The notes below the pieces were generated by a model, which saw only the letters and a program-made list of their open reading frames with translations, was not told the origin of the DNA and did not search any database. Below, in pieces: positions 35,764 through 47,314 of a DNA stretch of 64,000 bases. This DNA comes from Uranotaenia lowii (Eukaryota > Arthropoda > Insecta > Diptera > Culicidae). Made by a program: the position numbers and the translations under genes. The stretch covers positions 149,236,843-149,300,842 of the forward strand of contig NC_073693.1 of NCBI RefSeq assembly GCF_029784155.1, in the 5' to 3' direction. Within the stretch, counting starts at the first letter, position 1. Each line of letters begins with the position of its first letter.

Positions 35764-36484
35764 AATATTCAATAAACGATATCTTTTACTGTTAACAGTT
35801 CCTAAGTAAAGTTCTGGTTTCTGCTCATCCGAAAACCGGTTCGACACAAAACCCATCTATCTGACATTTATGAATATGTGGGGGTCCAACAAATACTTTG
35901 ATAGCTATCACGGATCTTCCGGAAAATTTGGCAAGAAAAACCCAAAAAGCACTCTAAATGGCTAATGTTAAAATCAATTTAGCACTACACAAGCACATAT
36001 TTGAAGTTTTCTTCTACGAACTCACTCACGGCAGTTTTGTTTTGAAGTAAAATTTCCATTTTGAAAAAAAAAACCGACGATTTGCAAAAAATCGTACTGC
36101 ATTGCACTATGAGACAGCCCCATACAATGAGGCGGCAAAAAGAAGTAGAATAATATTGATGTATTTGAAAAAAAAAAGATTTTATTTACCAAACTGCCCA
36201 CAGTTTCATCCCATCGAAGAATAGTGGCTCAGAGTCAAGCGTAATCTGATATGACAAAGTGGTGAAAAAATAAGGCCGATACGGTTGATGTTGCTACTGT
36301 GCAGAAATTTATGGGAAATATTCGACGAAAACTTCGAAAAGTCATCATAACAGCAACCTATTTTCCCTAGTTAATTCCCTAGTTAAATTCCCTAGTAATA
36401 AAAATCCCTCCATAAACATATTTTTCCCAATTTTGTACGTTATTTCCTCATGGTGAAATCAGGAATTGCATTTTTTATATCTTA
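35764..36484. other. Unassigned intergenic DNA
   Basis: No gene or repeat was recognised. Confidence 0.4.
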
Positions 36485-36537
36485 CTAGCTGACCCGGTGT
36501 GCTTTGCTACACCTTCCAGAAGTTATTGAAATTTGTG

Positions 36538-37486
36538 GTACCGTAAAACGGGGTAACATTGATCACCGGGGTAAATTTGACCAACAATAAACTTTTCCAC
36601 ATTATCATCAATAACTCAATCTAAAGTTTGAATTTTTAAAAACTATTTTCTACGTATGAAAGCCTATTAGATTAGTAGCGAATAAGCAAAATTGGGTGAG
36701 TATTTGAAAAAAAATTTCTGTTAGTAAACACCTATTTTCAAAATCTTGAAATATCTATTTTTTCAGGGCTCGCAAACAAACAGTTCTCCTGATGATACCA
36801 AAAAGCATTTAGAAGCAAACGGGTTGTTTAATGTGAAAGATCAACTTTTTTTTCTTTGTATATGAACAGTTTTAGTGCTATTTTTATAGTCATTTCAGGA
36901 TAAATTTTTGATATTTAAAATCTAAGGACATTTTCCAAGAGTAAGCCCGTATAAGATAAATGGACTGGAACCCTACCAAATCGTTAACTTTGAATATAAA
37001 ATGAAATTGGAAATAGGGGAAGGCCCTAGGGGAATTTGTGAAGGTAAAATTTCATTTGTATTTTGAAGCTCAAACTATTTAGCAAGTATTAAAATTTTTG
37101 CCCCTGAATGTAGGCAGCATCTTAGTTCTTTTTTCGATTAAAAATATTTTTAAAATAAAACGTTCAAAACCAAGGTTAAATTGATGAATGAGCATATGTA
37201 AATATTATGAAGGTGCTCTGTATCCTTTATGATCAAGAAAATTCGCTAAAGCCGTCAGAATTAGAGACTGATCAATGTCACCCCAAAGCATCAGATTCTG
37301 AACAGAAACGAAAACGATTTTTTAATCAAATTTAAAGTAGTTTAATAAATTTCTGCATCCATGTTTAACGTTCATAGGAGTCCAGTACTGGTTTTAAAAA
37401 TATAAAACATGCCACATTCACATATAAAGCAAAAATAATCGAAATATATTGAAAAAAGTGATCAATATTACCCCGGATTACGGTAC
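36538..37486. mobile_element. MITE, GTACCG family
   Basis: GTACCGTAAAACGGGGTAAC and its inverse at the right end (ttaccccggattacggtac), with a second gatca...cggggtaaatttgacc motif inside the left end. It is the same family as 28544-29492. The Helitron copy at 60.4 kb lacks it ('ttgttggacctagttatt'). Confidence 0.75.
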
Positions 37487-37942
37487 CTAGTTATTTATTT
37501 TTTTTCATTTCAACATTCTAAATTCAATTTTAAATTAAATGTTTTTTCAAAATAAAATTGTAACTTTTTTAAATTTTGAAATATTAATTATTATTTTCAC
37601 AATTAGTGTTTTAATCCTTTTTATGACTCTGGATTTCTTTGCTTCATAAGATCATAACTTATACCAACATATTTTTTTTATGTATGGAATCTTCGCTGCC
37701 CTCTCCTAGAAACATTTTTTGTAATAAAATAACGCTACGGGGAACCCCCCCTACATATACTCTACCTGGTAGGAGGGAGTCAAGATCAAACATTTCGTGC
37801 TTTCAAACATCGTCTGGTTTCATTTGTTCGATAAGTAAGTGCAAAACAATCGTATGTGAGCTCCCGTCTTCTCAAACAGTATCCCCAATTGAAGGAGAAA
37901 GAAGTCTCAAATAAGCAAATAACCATTTTAACGCATCTAAAT

Positions 37943-38423
37943 TAAGCTTGCCAGATTGCCCGGTTTTATGCAACATTTCGAGAAAGTCCGGTCCGGCCCG
38001 GTTGCCCGGTATCGTGAAAAAAGTCCGGATATTGCCCAGATTTTTTTCACAATTTTTACAAAGAAACCAAAAAAAATCAAAGTTTTTGAGTAAGTTTCAG
38101 CAAATTCGATTATCGGTATGGAAATTTTCAACGGTTGTTTCAAATAATTTCGCTGATTTACTTTTCAAACCTTTAAATATTTAAGTGTTCTAAAAAGTTG
38201 TTGGAAGTCTGCAATTACATTAATAAAATATTAATTTCGATTTTTTTTGCATTTTTTCTTTGCTTTTATATATAGATAATAACACCTTAATTTTGCTCGG
38301 TTTTTGCCCGGTTTTTGGATTGAAAAAATTGAAATCCATGCCCGGATTTTGCCAGGTTTTTTTGAAAAAAATGCCCGGAATTGCTAGGCCCGGATGGTAG
38401 TGAAAAAAATTCTGGCAACCTTA
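37943..38423. mobile_element. hAT-type MITE, 481 bp, 8-bp target duplication
   Basis: TIR taagcttgccaga / tctggcaacctta; atctaaat flanks both sides (37935-37942 and 38424-38431). 'gcccgg' motifs are repeated in both halves. The Helitron at 60.4-62.3 kb has the matching empty site ('ccatttta...aaatgctttnccatg'). A decayed relative lies near 62900-63000. Confidence 0.85.
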
Positions 38424-39462
38424 ATCTAAATGCTTTCTCATGCCAAAGTTGTTTCCATTGTTGTTTACATGCTCGATTAGTTCTCGAGCCCAGAGATGAA
38501 TATACTTTCAAGTTTAAAGTCTCTTTAATCAAACAATCAATCAATCCATTAGTTTTCGAGTTATGCGAAAAATTGTAAAGAAGCCTCCCTCTCTCCTTCC
38601 GATCAACCAACTGGAAGGAGGCAGTAGTACCAAATGTTCACAGAATTATTCCTTGTGCTCAAATACCCTCCCAAGCCAAATTTTGTTCCATTTCCTGGGT
38701 AAGTTCCCGAGTGATGTAAAAAATAGTATGTGACCACCCTCCTTCCTTACGATTTTCCGACTTGAAGAACGCAAGGTTCTCAAAATATCATAGAAACCTT
38801 TCTCGTAATCAAATACCTTCCCACGACAAATTTGCTTCCATTTGCTTGATCATTTCTCCAGTTATGTTGAAAATTGCAAAGGAGCCCCCTCCCCACTTTC
38901 AATCTCCTCACTGGAAGGAGGGAGGGGTACCAAATATTCATAGAACTATTTATCGTACCCAAATACCCTTTCTAGCCAAATTTGGGTTCATTTGCTCGAA
39001 TACGTTTCAAGTTATGCAAATAAAAGGGGTTAAAGCCCCCCCCCCCTTCTTTCTGTATCTCCAATGGAAGGAGGAAGGGGTCTGAAATAATCACAGAATC
39101 ATTTCTCATATTCCACTACTCTCCCATGCCAAATTTTGTGCCATTAGCTAGATTAGTTCTCCAGTTATGTAAGAAATTGTAAGGTTGGCCCCCTCCCCCC
39201 TTGCTATCTCCCCACTGGAAGAAGGGAGGGGCACCAAATATTCTTATAAACATTCCTCGTACCCAAGTACCCACCCATGCCAAGTTTGGTACGATTTGCT
39301 CAATCAGTTCTCGAGTTATGAAAACTTATAACTTTTATATGAGGGACCCCCTCGGAGGGGGCAGGGGGTCTCAAACTATAATAGGAACCTTCCCCGGCCT
39401 CCAATACTCCCACCTACCAAGTTTCACATAAATCGGTTCAGTAGTTTCCGAGTCTATAGGGA

Positions 39463-39495
<33 letters not shown>

Positions 39496-39520
39496 AATTC
39501 ATTTTTGTATAATATATAGA

Positions 39521-39959
39521 TATGCTGGAGATAGCTTCGTTTACAAAATATTGCCATGAAGGGCACTAGCCCGATCGTCTTTAAAATAATGTTTCATCAC
39601 TGTTCTGGAAGAGGTCAAAGTCAAATGCTCCAAGTGCATTTTGGGATGATGAGAGTACCAAAACATCTGATTCACAACACCAAGAATCGACTACGAGAAA
39701 AAACGGAACAGGTTTACTAGAAAGAAATTTCAATCACCCGAAATTAAGGTGTTCGCAAGTTCATTTTTTAAGGGATCGAAATGAGGATGTTTCATTGTTG
39801 CTTCACATTTTTTTCAAAATCAAACAACATTCTAGATTTATAGTATTTTTAATTTTTGTTATATTCTTGAATCATTCTTAAAATGTTTTGGTAAGTTTTT
39901 CTTTCAAGAACCACGATTTGGTTATGTTTCACTCACCCAATCATTTTAACTACAAATGC
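39521..39959. other. Intergenic DNA downstream of the odorant-binding protein gene
   Basis: No feature seen and no AATAAA within 100 bp of the stop. Confidence 0.45.
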
Positions 39960-40991
39960 TCAAGTGGATGGAAATGTTGGGAATGTTGGAGGTAGCGGAT
40001 TTTCTGTACTTGGTAAAACTGGTAAGTATCCAGTAGTAGTTGTTGGTCGTCGATAGGGTCCCACAATGATTGGCTTTGATATGATGAACTCAGGGCCAGT
40101 TGGATATGCGTAAGGAACGATGTTGTTTGATTTTGATGGCAAGTTTGAAACTGATTCACAAATACAGCTATATCCGGCCTCAGCAACCAATTCCGCTGCC
40201 ACGGCTTGCACTAGTGGGAACCATGATATATACGACGATACGCACTGCATGAAGGTTTGCATTAGACGTCGAGGTTCTTCACAGTGGTGACGACGAACTG
40301 TCATTTGACATTGTTTAACCTCATCACTGAGCATTTCCGGAACATCAAACTGAGTATACAGGAACTCCAAGTCATACCCTCGTTCTCGACTGTAGAACCC
40401 TGCCCGGAGAACATACGTCAAAGCTATATCCGCGATATCTGGTTGTTCCATAATGTTACCAATACAGTACTGCTGAAGAGAGCGCAGAGGAACATTTTGA
40501 ATCAAGAAAGCCTCTTTCATAAACTTTTTCAGATCATCATTCGAGTATCTGAGCCGATGTGGACCTTCGATGGTGTATCCATAATATTGGTAGTAGCACA
40601 GAAATGAACGATGAGCTCGATCTAAAACATCATTCTGAGCTATGGAAGCCAATGATTCGTTGAGACAGCTCTGGATGTGTACATTGGCTTTCTCATCGTA
40701 TTGAACTTTCGTCAATGCTGCAGTAATGAGAGGTCCAATTATTTCACTACTAGTCCGGTTCCAAGCTTGCAGATCAATTAGAATACAATAAACCAATTGC
40801 TTCGTACTTGGTTCTGCAGGAAACCCGGACATAATGTATCGATTGACGGTTGGCACAGAAATGTTGAGGTACTGAGCACATTCTGAATAAGAATCCACTA
40901 TCGAGCGATAGAATGGGGACCTCCAATACTGTTGACAGACCACCACCTGGAAAGCTGCAACGTATGTTGTGACCAAAAACGTAAACTGCAT
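39960..40991 (-). CDS. Two-domain (atypical) odorant-binding protein
   Basis: A single exon of 343 residues. I start at the ATG at 40991 rather than the in-frame ATG at 41105. The inner start gives a signal peptide (residues 1-20, MQFTFLVTTYVAAFQVVVCQ) and a TATA box sits 63-69 bp upstream. Mature cysteines are at 38, 69, 109, 132, 176, 228, 237, 250, 276 and 278. The motif ECAQYLNIS near the N-terminus, VYCILIDLQAWN (67-78), and a second half with VKQCQMTVRRHHCEEPRRLM fit the double PBP/GOBP layout of mosquito atypical OBPs, secreted carriers of small hydrophobic ligands. The C-xxx-C pair expected around residue 69 has only one cysteine. N-glycosylation sequons occur at 43, 78 and 111, and residues 297-343 are rich in Pro and Thr. 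The DRC2 gene lies upstream on the same strand. Confidence 0.8.
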   Translation of the reverse strand: MQFTFLVTTYVAAFQVVVCQQYWRSPFYRSIVDSYSECAQYLNISVPTVNRYIMSGFPAEPSTKQLVYCILIDLQAWNRTSSEIIGPLITAALTKVQYDEKANVHIQSCLNESLASIAQNDVLDRAHRSFLCYYQYYGYTIEGPHRLRYSNDDLKKFMKEAFLIQNVPLRSLQQYCIGNIMEQPDIADIALTYVLRAGFYSRERGYDLEFLYTQFDVPEMLSDEVKQCQMTVRRHHCEEPRRLMQTFMQCVSSYISWFPLVQAVAAELVAEAGYSCICESVSNLPSKSNNIVPYAYPTGPEFIISKPIIVGPYRRPTTTTGYLPVLPSTENPLPPTFPTFPST

Positions 40992-41053
40992 AGCGCTTAA
41001 CTTGTAACAGGTGAGTTTAACGACTGTGTGCTTGCTTGTCGGCTTTGAATTGA

Positions 41054-41060
41054 TTTTATA
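41054..41060 (-). promoter_or_regulatory. TATA box of the odorant-binding protein gene
   Basis: TATAAAA on the minus strand, about 35 bp before an Inr-like ACACAGTC (41029-41022). This would give a leader of about 35 nt before the ATG at 40991, and it lies downstream of the alternative ATG at 41105. Confidence 0.6.
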
Positions 41061-41261
41061 GCGAACGATTTTTTCCTGGCAGAAACAGTTTTCGTTTTTG
41101 ACCACGGATTGTATACTAGTTTATGTTGCATGGTCGAGGAAACAAATTAAGTCGTTATGGAACTGGTTGAAAATAACAGAAGTAAACAAAATAATTCAAT
41201 TGTGTACATATGCACCAATTTTTTTTTAAAGATGGCAAATAAGGACTAGGAAATATAAGCA

Positions 41262-41267
41262 TTTATT
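41262..41267 (-). other. Poly(A) signal of DRC2
   Basis: AATAAA on the minus strand, about 45 nt after the DRC2 stop codon. Confidence 0.6.
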
Positions 41268-41309
41268 GAATAAATTAATCAAAAAATATTAATGACAACT
41301 GATAACCGG

Positions 41310-42948
41310 TTATTTTCTATTCATTTGACCGTCGAGGGTCTTCCCTATAATTTTGTAATTTGTTAAATTGCTGTCTACTTTTTGGGTTCCACAATATGTT
41401 TTGAACCACTCCTGAAGCTTACGGTTCTCTTCCTGAAGTTTATTTCGCTCTTCTTTTTGCAGTATCGTTATGGCTTTGACCCGGTTGATTTTCTCGAACA
41501 TAAACTCAAACTCTGGGGGACATTCCAGCTGACCAGTGTGCCCTTGTGTGACTCGATTCCGGAAGTAATGTTCATCACTTTCGCACTCGTACTGGGAACA
41601 GTTCTTTGCCAAAGCCAGAATAAGACTTCCTCGTTCCAGCAGTGCGTTCAAATGTTTTAGAACTTGATGAACGTCATACGAATCTATTTTCATGCGTTCA
41701 AAATGGTTCGCATTCAACTTGATCAATTTGAGTTTCAGTTCATCCATTGATTGTTCTAGAATCCTTTTTTCGTGTCTTCTGGTTAAAATTTTTCTGGTTC
41801 CATCGATTTCCACCTCTGTTACACGTTTGTGGAGCACCTTGATGGTTCTGTTGTACTCTTTCATTTTTTTGCGATTGGAATCAATCAGTTTAAGAGTTTT
41901 CTCATCCTCGCTGTATAATTTGTTGAAGGCCTTTTCTTTCTCCGGGTGAAGGATAGTTGCAAAATAATTGTCGACTATAGATTGTATTTCCGAATGCAGG
42001 GCTTCCATTTTGTTGATTTCATGATCACGAAGCCGGTCGCGTTTTTCTATGTGCTGAAATTTGATATACAAAATTGTAAATTGTTTGTAGCCCCGCCATT
42101 CCGTCAAACGCCAATATTTACAAAATTGATGTTGCCGTCATTCTTTTTGATGAAACCAATACGGTCGTCATGCAAACCGTTTTGCATGGCATCTTCCAAT
42201 GAATACAGTGCACCTTCCATCTGTTGAATGTTATCGTTTTGATGATCCTAAACAAAAAACCGAAACTGATGAGTAATTTTTAATAATTTTTAAAAATTTG
42301 TACCTACTGATTTAAGACTAATATCTTGATTAAATTCATCTAACTTATATCGGCAGTCCTTTTTATATTGCTCAGACAGCTTTTCAATGAAGAATTTATG
42401 CATTTCTGTAATGTTTCGTTAATTAAATTAGAAAACATGTGTAAGTTATAACGGGATCAAAACGGCTTTCGAAGTTTACCGACCCAAATAATACTCAATC
42501 AATCGTTTCAATCGATGCAGATTTCTCGAATAAACATCTTCAATCTCTTCGCGGTCTTTGAGCAATCGGTCAATGCATACGTTTTTCCTATCGAGAGTAT
42601 GCTTGGAACCTTGCATGATTTGCTCAAGCTCTTCTCGGATCACTTGAAATTTTACATCGGAACACATTTTTTCCCAATCTCCAAAAACCCGCTTCTCAGT
42701 TTCCAACGTAAATTGTTGTTCCCGTTTGAGGTGATCCTTTTAAAAATATTTATCTTTTAATAAGCAATAACCTTCAATAAAATTTTCATTATCGCAATCC
42801 TAAACCTTACCCGAACATGTTGCTTCTTCTTCTCCTCGGCGGCTCTTTGTTTTGCTTTCTTTTTTTCTAGTTTCTTTAGCTTTTTCAGCTCAGCTGCAGT
42901 TGGGGGTGCGGTTTCTTTGGACGTTTCGACAGGTTCAAGAAACTGCAT
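41310..42948 (-). CDS. DRC2: Dynein regulatory complex subunit 2 (CCDC65)
   Basis: Five exons: 42948-42811, 42736-42484, 42405-42308, 42247-42122 and 42053-41310, together 452 residues against 484 in the human protein. DRC2 is a coiled-coil part of the nexin-dynein regulatory complex that links outer doublets in motile flagella; in insects it is expected mainly in sperm. The N-terminus is Lys/Glu-rich (KKLKKLEKKKAKQRAAEEKK). Exon 5 carries the most diagnostic part: KAFNKLYSEDEKTLKLIDSN, HVLKH-type heptads, ILALAKNCSQYE, and the C-terminal INRVKAI...LQEENRKLQEWFK block. Introns are short (66-78 bp). Exon 2 needs the weak donor G|GTCGGT at 42483; the better-looking G|GTAAAC five bases on would shift the frame to a stop. 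The start at 42948 has AAAAATG context. The gene is followed 319 bp on by the OBP gene. Confidence 0.85.
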
Positions 42949-43448
42949 TTTTAGCGAGTTATTTTGGTGATCTTCCTCTGATGAATTGAACTTTTCTTTA
43001 TTTGTCAATATTCCCACAGCATACCTGATTTTTTTTATCGCGATGGAAAATTATTCTTAAACATCTTCACCATCGACATATTCTTAAATCTTCGTTTTTA
43101 GAAATAAAGTTTGTAGATGAAAATATACTAACCAATTATTAATTTAAATTTCTCCATCACCTGTTTTCAAAATCTGCTTTCAAAATTTGTTCTGCTCATT
43201 TTCGTCTTTGCTTTAGTTTGAAACGTATCAATTAGTTAAGGCTAGAAAAGCTACTTCAACAACGTTTTTGATTGCCCGGCTGGGCGTTCACTAATGGTCT
43301 CCAGGAGTTATTGATTTGGCGGGACTTTCTTCCCAAACTCTACTGCACGAGTGGAACTATTGCGACTAGTAAATGTGTGGATAGGAAATTATGATCTGTA
43401 TGATTGAAATTTAATTCTTGATTTGAAAACTGAAATTTACTTTAGGGG
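42949..43448. other. DRC2 upstream region
   Basis: There is in-frame open sequence without ATG to about 43029, then AT-rich DNA. No clear promoter motif is seen. Confidence 0.4.
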
Positions 43449-44560
43449 AACATTAATTTAGAAAATAGAACACAACAACTGGATTTTGATGATCGACCAT
43501 ACATTTTTCTAAGTTTTATTGAATCGTTTTCATTTTGCTTTTCACGGGAAGCAATTATCCCATCACTTTCGGTTTTTGTTTTTAGGTTTCGAATTGGAGA
43601 ACGAATTGTTATAAAAAAGGTAAAGGTATTTGCAGGTTGGTGGTACACTCGATGTGGCCATGATGCTCGGTGGTCGACTCGTTGGGGGACTTGCAGTAGG
43701 CGGATGATGTCAGGTAAGGCTACGACGACGGTTGTTGACCAGGATGGTGTTTCTACGGTAGGTAGGCGTCTCGTGACAATTCTTCGGGAACAGGACAGGT
43801 CTTTGTTGATGGAGACCTGGGATGCTTTTTGTAGGCTGAACACCACAAGATCTATGTTGACGGAGACCTCTGTTGTTCGCTAAATGGATCTATGTTGACG
43901 GAGATCCGTGAGGTTTTTCTTGGATGCTATGCACGATGTCTTTGTTGACGGAGACCTGTGATCGTTCTGTCCAGTGCCTGGCATCAGGCCTGTGTTGGCG
44001 GAGCACAATGATGCTCGGCAATGTTCGGGAGCGATATCCCAGAGCACTTTCACCACATGTGTGATGTCACCGATTTATCGATGGTAGCTTGTTCGGTCGG
44101 AATGGCAAGTCTTTGCAACTGACGCTTCGTAAAGGCCTTCCTTCACAATATTCCCGATATGTATTGCATAGGGGATTTCTCGACCTATTCACACACTCGC
44201 GGGCAAACTGGGGTAAACTTTTGGCGGTTTCTTTAGTCACTGAATTGGTATTACGGACTAAATAGAAATTTTCGACGTCGCTTAAATCGCGCACCCGAAC
44301 TGAACGATCGTTTTCCAAGAAGAGGCCTCATGTACCGTCAGGGGTCCTATATATATCCTTCGACCCATCTTCCATCTCCTTCATTTCCGCCAAAAATCTT
44401 ATCCCCATCGTTGACACACCTTCTCGGTGACAGGAGCAGTACAATTTTTGTTTTATGGTTGGTGTCAATATGATTTTCAATTCTATGTTTTTGTTTTTCA
44501 ATTTTTATAGCGCATTCAAATTTGAAATTTTGAATTGCGATGTTCCCTTTTTGCAATATT
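43449..44560 (-). other. LTR-like promoter region with short tandem repeats
   Basis: On the minus strand TATATATA (44356-44349) is followed after about 60 bp by CGTTCAGTTCGG, an insect Inr, and an open stretch (44318-44067, start codon not ATG). Downstream, five degenerate units around 'tgttgacggagacct' span 43798-44010. This resembles an LTR plus leader, but I found no paired LTR, gag or pol, so the class is unknown. Confidence 0.3.
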
Positions 44561-44889
44561 ACTATTTAATTTCATTTATTTATTTTTTCAAGAATAATTG
44601 AATAAGTTTTGAATGAGCCTAAGTAATTAATTTTCATAAATAAATAAATACCTAAATATGAACCAAACTAACAAATATACAAATAAATAAATAACGGAAA
44701 ACAAACTAACTAATGGTGACAACAACCCGAGGCTACTAAACACAAATACGACATAACTCAAAAACTTAACAGTGCAGTATAATGTTGTAATCTGGGTTTA
44801 GGAATTTAAGGAAAATTAACAAAAATAAATATAAAAATAGTCCATCAATCCATCAATCCAGTTGACCCAAGCAGCAGAGTTTTTATTGT
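44561..44889. other. AT-rich DNA with (AAAT)-like repeats
   Basis: Low-complexity taaataaata stretches; no gene. Confidence 0.5.
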
Positions 44890-45340
44890 AAACAGCAGAA
44901 GGCTGGTTTTCTCCTGGATCCTGTTCAGGATCACTTTGCAGAGTACTTTGAGGGTTGTACAGATCAACGTTATGCCTCGCCAGTTACCGCACTCTGTCAG
45001 GTCTCCTTTCTTCGGGACCTTTACGAGGATACCCTGCATCCAGTCGGCCGGGAATGTTGCAGTATCCCAGATGTCAGTGAAAAGACGGTGCAACATTTGT
45101 GCTGACAAGGCAGGGTCGGCTTTGAGCATTTCAGCACTAATGCAATCGATTCCAGGCGCTTTGTTAGATTTCATGTTTTTGATTGCCGCTTCTATTTCAG
45201 CCAGCGAGGGCGCTTCCGAGTTGACACCATTTATGCGACTTATTGTGGGCGCCTCGAGCTGCAGCTTCTGTTGGCCATCGCTATTTGTAACTCGGAAAAG
45301 TTGTTTTTTCCGCTGAGTACTTCCTCGGAGATGAGCCAAG
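44890..45340 (-). pseudogene. Reverse transcriptase N-terminal fragment (RTE-like)
   Basis: Reads IEAAIKNMKSNKAPGIDCIS, DWMQGILVKVPKKGDL and NWRGITLICTTLKVLCKVIL, the finger and palm motifs RT0-2 of LINE RTs. It is truncated before the active-site aspartates. Confidence 0.8.
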
Positions 45341-45361
45341 GATGTGTATTGCCTGAAAAGC

Positions 45362-45916
45362 TTGTATTGCAGTATTGTTCGTTCTATCCTTGAATATGCA
45401 TCAGCTGTTTGGTGTCCCTACTACTAGAGTGGGGCCGATCGGATCGAGGCTATACAGCGGCGCTTCTTGCGATTTGCCCTTAGACACCTGCCTTGGCAAG
45501 ACCCGTTTCACTTGCCAAGCTATGAACATCGATGCCGTCTCATAGACATAGACACTCTTCAAGCCCGCAGAAACGCAACACGAGCTTCCTTCGTCGCCGA
45601 TCTCTTGACATCGCGAATTGACTGCCCCATGCTCCTAGAAGCCATTCCTCTAAGTGTGCGACCCCGTGGACTTAGAAACCAAGATCTGCGATTGTATATT
45701 CCCATTCTTTTGAACAATTATGGAGCAAATAGCGCTATCATCGGTGTAATGAAAACATTCAACCGTTTTTCTGAGCACTTCGACTTCGACGTTTCGAGAG
45801 ATGTTTTTCGTAGTAAAGTTTTAAGTGTATTGAAAACCCTGTAGTTAGACTTGGTACTCTTTTTATATTAATTTTAAGTCATCATTTGTACCAATATGTG
45901 TTCCGTTGATTTGTAA

Positions 45917-45955
<39 letters not shown>

Positions 45956-45957
45956 AT
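45362..45957 (+). mobile_element. Jockey-like retrotransposon 3' fragment inserted in the RTE-like element
   Basis: It starts inside the RT C-terminal domain (LYCSIVRSILEYASAVW), has one internal stop after CPYY, continues FLRFALRHLPWQDPFHLPSY to a stop at 45842-45844, then about 60 bp of UTR and an (AAAT)n tail at 45916-45957. The orientation is opposite to the host element, whose linker resumes at 45961. I could not fix a target duplication. Confidence 0.75.
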
Positions 45958-46081
45958 GTAAGAACGAAAATGCTCAGTCCATCGTTTAAGCTGATCTGTT
46001 CGATCGGTCAATAACTGTCCTGCTCGGTCTTTCAGTGGCATTCTTGCATTAGTCCTTGCACCACTGAGGCGGCGAGAAATG

Positions 46082-47314
46082 TCATAAAGTAATCGGAAAT
46101 CTCCACAGGCGGCGGCTCTTTCTCCTTCTTCGGCTAGGGAAATTGTCCAGGCTCTCTAAATCTCGTCTACAAGCTCGTTTTACTGCCTTTTCCAGCTCCG
46201 CATATCGTAAGCGGGCAGCTGCTTTGGCTGACCCGGTACATGCCTGCTCAATTCCGACTTTCCCCTTTCTCCGATCATCGACCATCCTCCAAGTTTCATC
46301 CGACATCCATTCACTTCTTCTTCCAAAAACTTTACCGAGAGTACCATGGCTCGTCGTGATAAAGGCATTCTTGATTCCACACCATTGTTCTTCGACTGTT
46401 CCGTCTGTCGGCAATTCCGAGGCTCGGGATTCTAGCTGTTCAACGTATGCCCTTTTCACCTCTGGATTCTCCAACCGGCGGACGTCGTTTCGATACCCGA
46501 CTTTCTCCTCGCGCCGTTGGACACGTGCAACTCTCAGTCGTATCTCGCTAAGGACGAGGTGATGGTCAGATGCAATGTCTGCGCTTCTTTTATTGCGAAC
46601 AACAAGAAGACTCTTTCTCCATTTTCGGCTGATGCAGATGTGGTCAATTTGATTTTCTGTTCGGCCATCTCGGGATACCCAAGTGACCTTATGTGCTGGT
46701 CGATGGGGGAAGAGCGATCCACCGATCACCATGTTGTTGTTGCCACAAAATTCTACAAACAGCTCTCCGTTTTCGCTTATCTGTCCTAGACCATGGCGCC
46801 CCATATTGCGCTCAAGGTCCTGATTATCGGAGCCAATCTTTGCGTTGAAGTCGCCCAAATGGATTTGAATGCCACCCTTCGGAATTTTCTCTACCACGCT
46901 GTTCAGTTGACTGTAAAACTGCTCTTTCTCCTGCAAGTCGGCAACGTCAGTTGGCGCATAACACTGGACCATTGTAAGGTTTCTAACCCGTGTTCTAAAT
47001 CTGGCTACGATTATTCTTTCGTTTATCGGTTCCCATCTAATGAGGGCCGCGTAGGCCTGCGGGCTTAACAGGAAACCAACTCATTGTTCCCGAGTAGCGT
47101 GTTCTCCTCGTATGCCAGAGTAAAGCCGTACTTGCCCGGACTGTGTCTTGCGTTCTCCAGTATTAGGCCAACGGACTTCGCTCAGTCCCAGAACTTCAAG
47201 CTTGAGGATGCTAGCCTCTCTAGCAAGTTGTTCTAGTTTGCCTTGTTGGGCACGGGTTAAAACGTTCCAAGTTCCAATTCGTGTCCGTGTCTTCATGCTA
47301 AAAGTCGTCGCCAA
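46082..47314 (-). pseudogene. APE-type endonuclease of the RTE-like element
   Basis: The minus strand reads RIGTWNVLTRAQ (metal-binding Asn), LGLSEVRW (catalytic Glu), MVQCYAPT, LGDFNAKIG, NQIDHICIS and SDHHLVLSEI (catalytic Asp-His), the ordered motifs of the endonuclease/exonuclease/phosphatase fold. One TGA at 47083-47081 interrupts the frame, and a frameshift near 46137 breaks it again. It would nick target DNA in an intact element. Confidence 0.85.

Larger units (their letters stand above)
36485..39520 (-). mobile_element. 3-kb Helitron-like element, both termini present
   Basis: On the minus strand the 5' end is TCTATATATT followed by a (CTGT)n block and 'tccctatagactc'. The 3' end is a hairpin (ggtgtagcaaagcacacc) plus gggtcagCTAG before T. 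About ten modules of roughly 110 bp with 'cactggaaggaggg', 'accaaatattcatag' and 'ccatttgct' fill the right part. There is no rep/helicase ORF. Two younger insertions lie inside, at 36538-37486 and 37943-38423. Confidence 0.75.

Noticed and set aside
40992..41105. Upstream in-frame start adding 38 residues to the OBP
   Set aside because: It would bury the signal peptide, and the TATA box lies inside the extension.
42757..42810. Continuation of DRC2 exon 1 into the intron
   Set aside because: A GTAAGG donor at 42810 and the matching exon 2 explain the family alignment.
44067..44318. 83-aa minus-strand ORF
   Set aside because: It has no ATG start or known domain and lies in an LTR-like leader.
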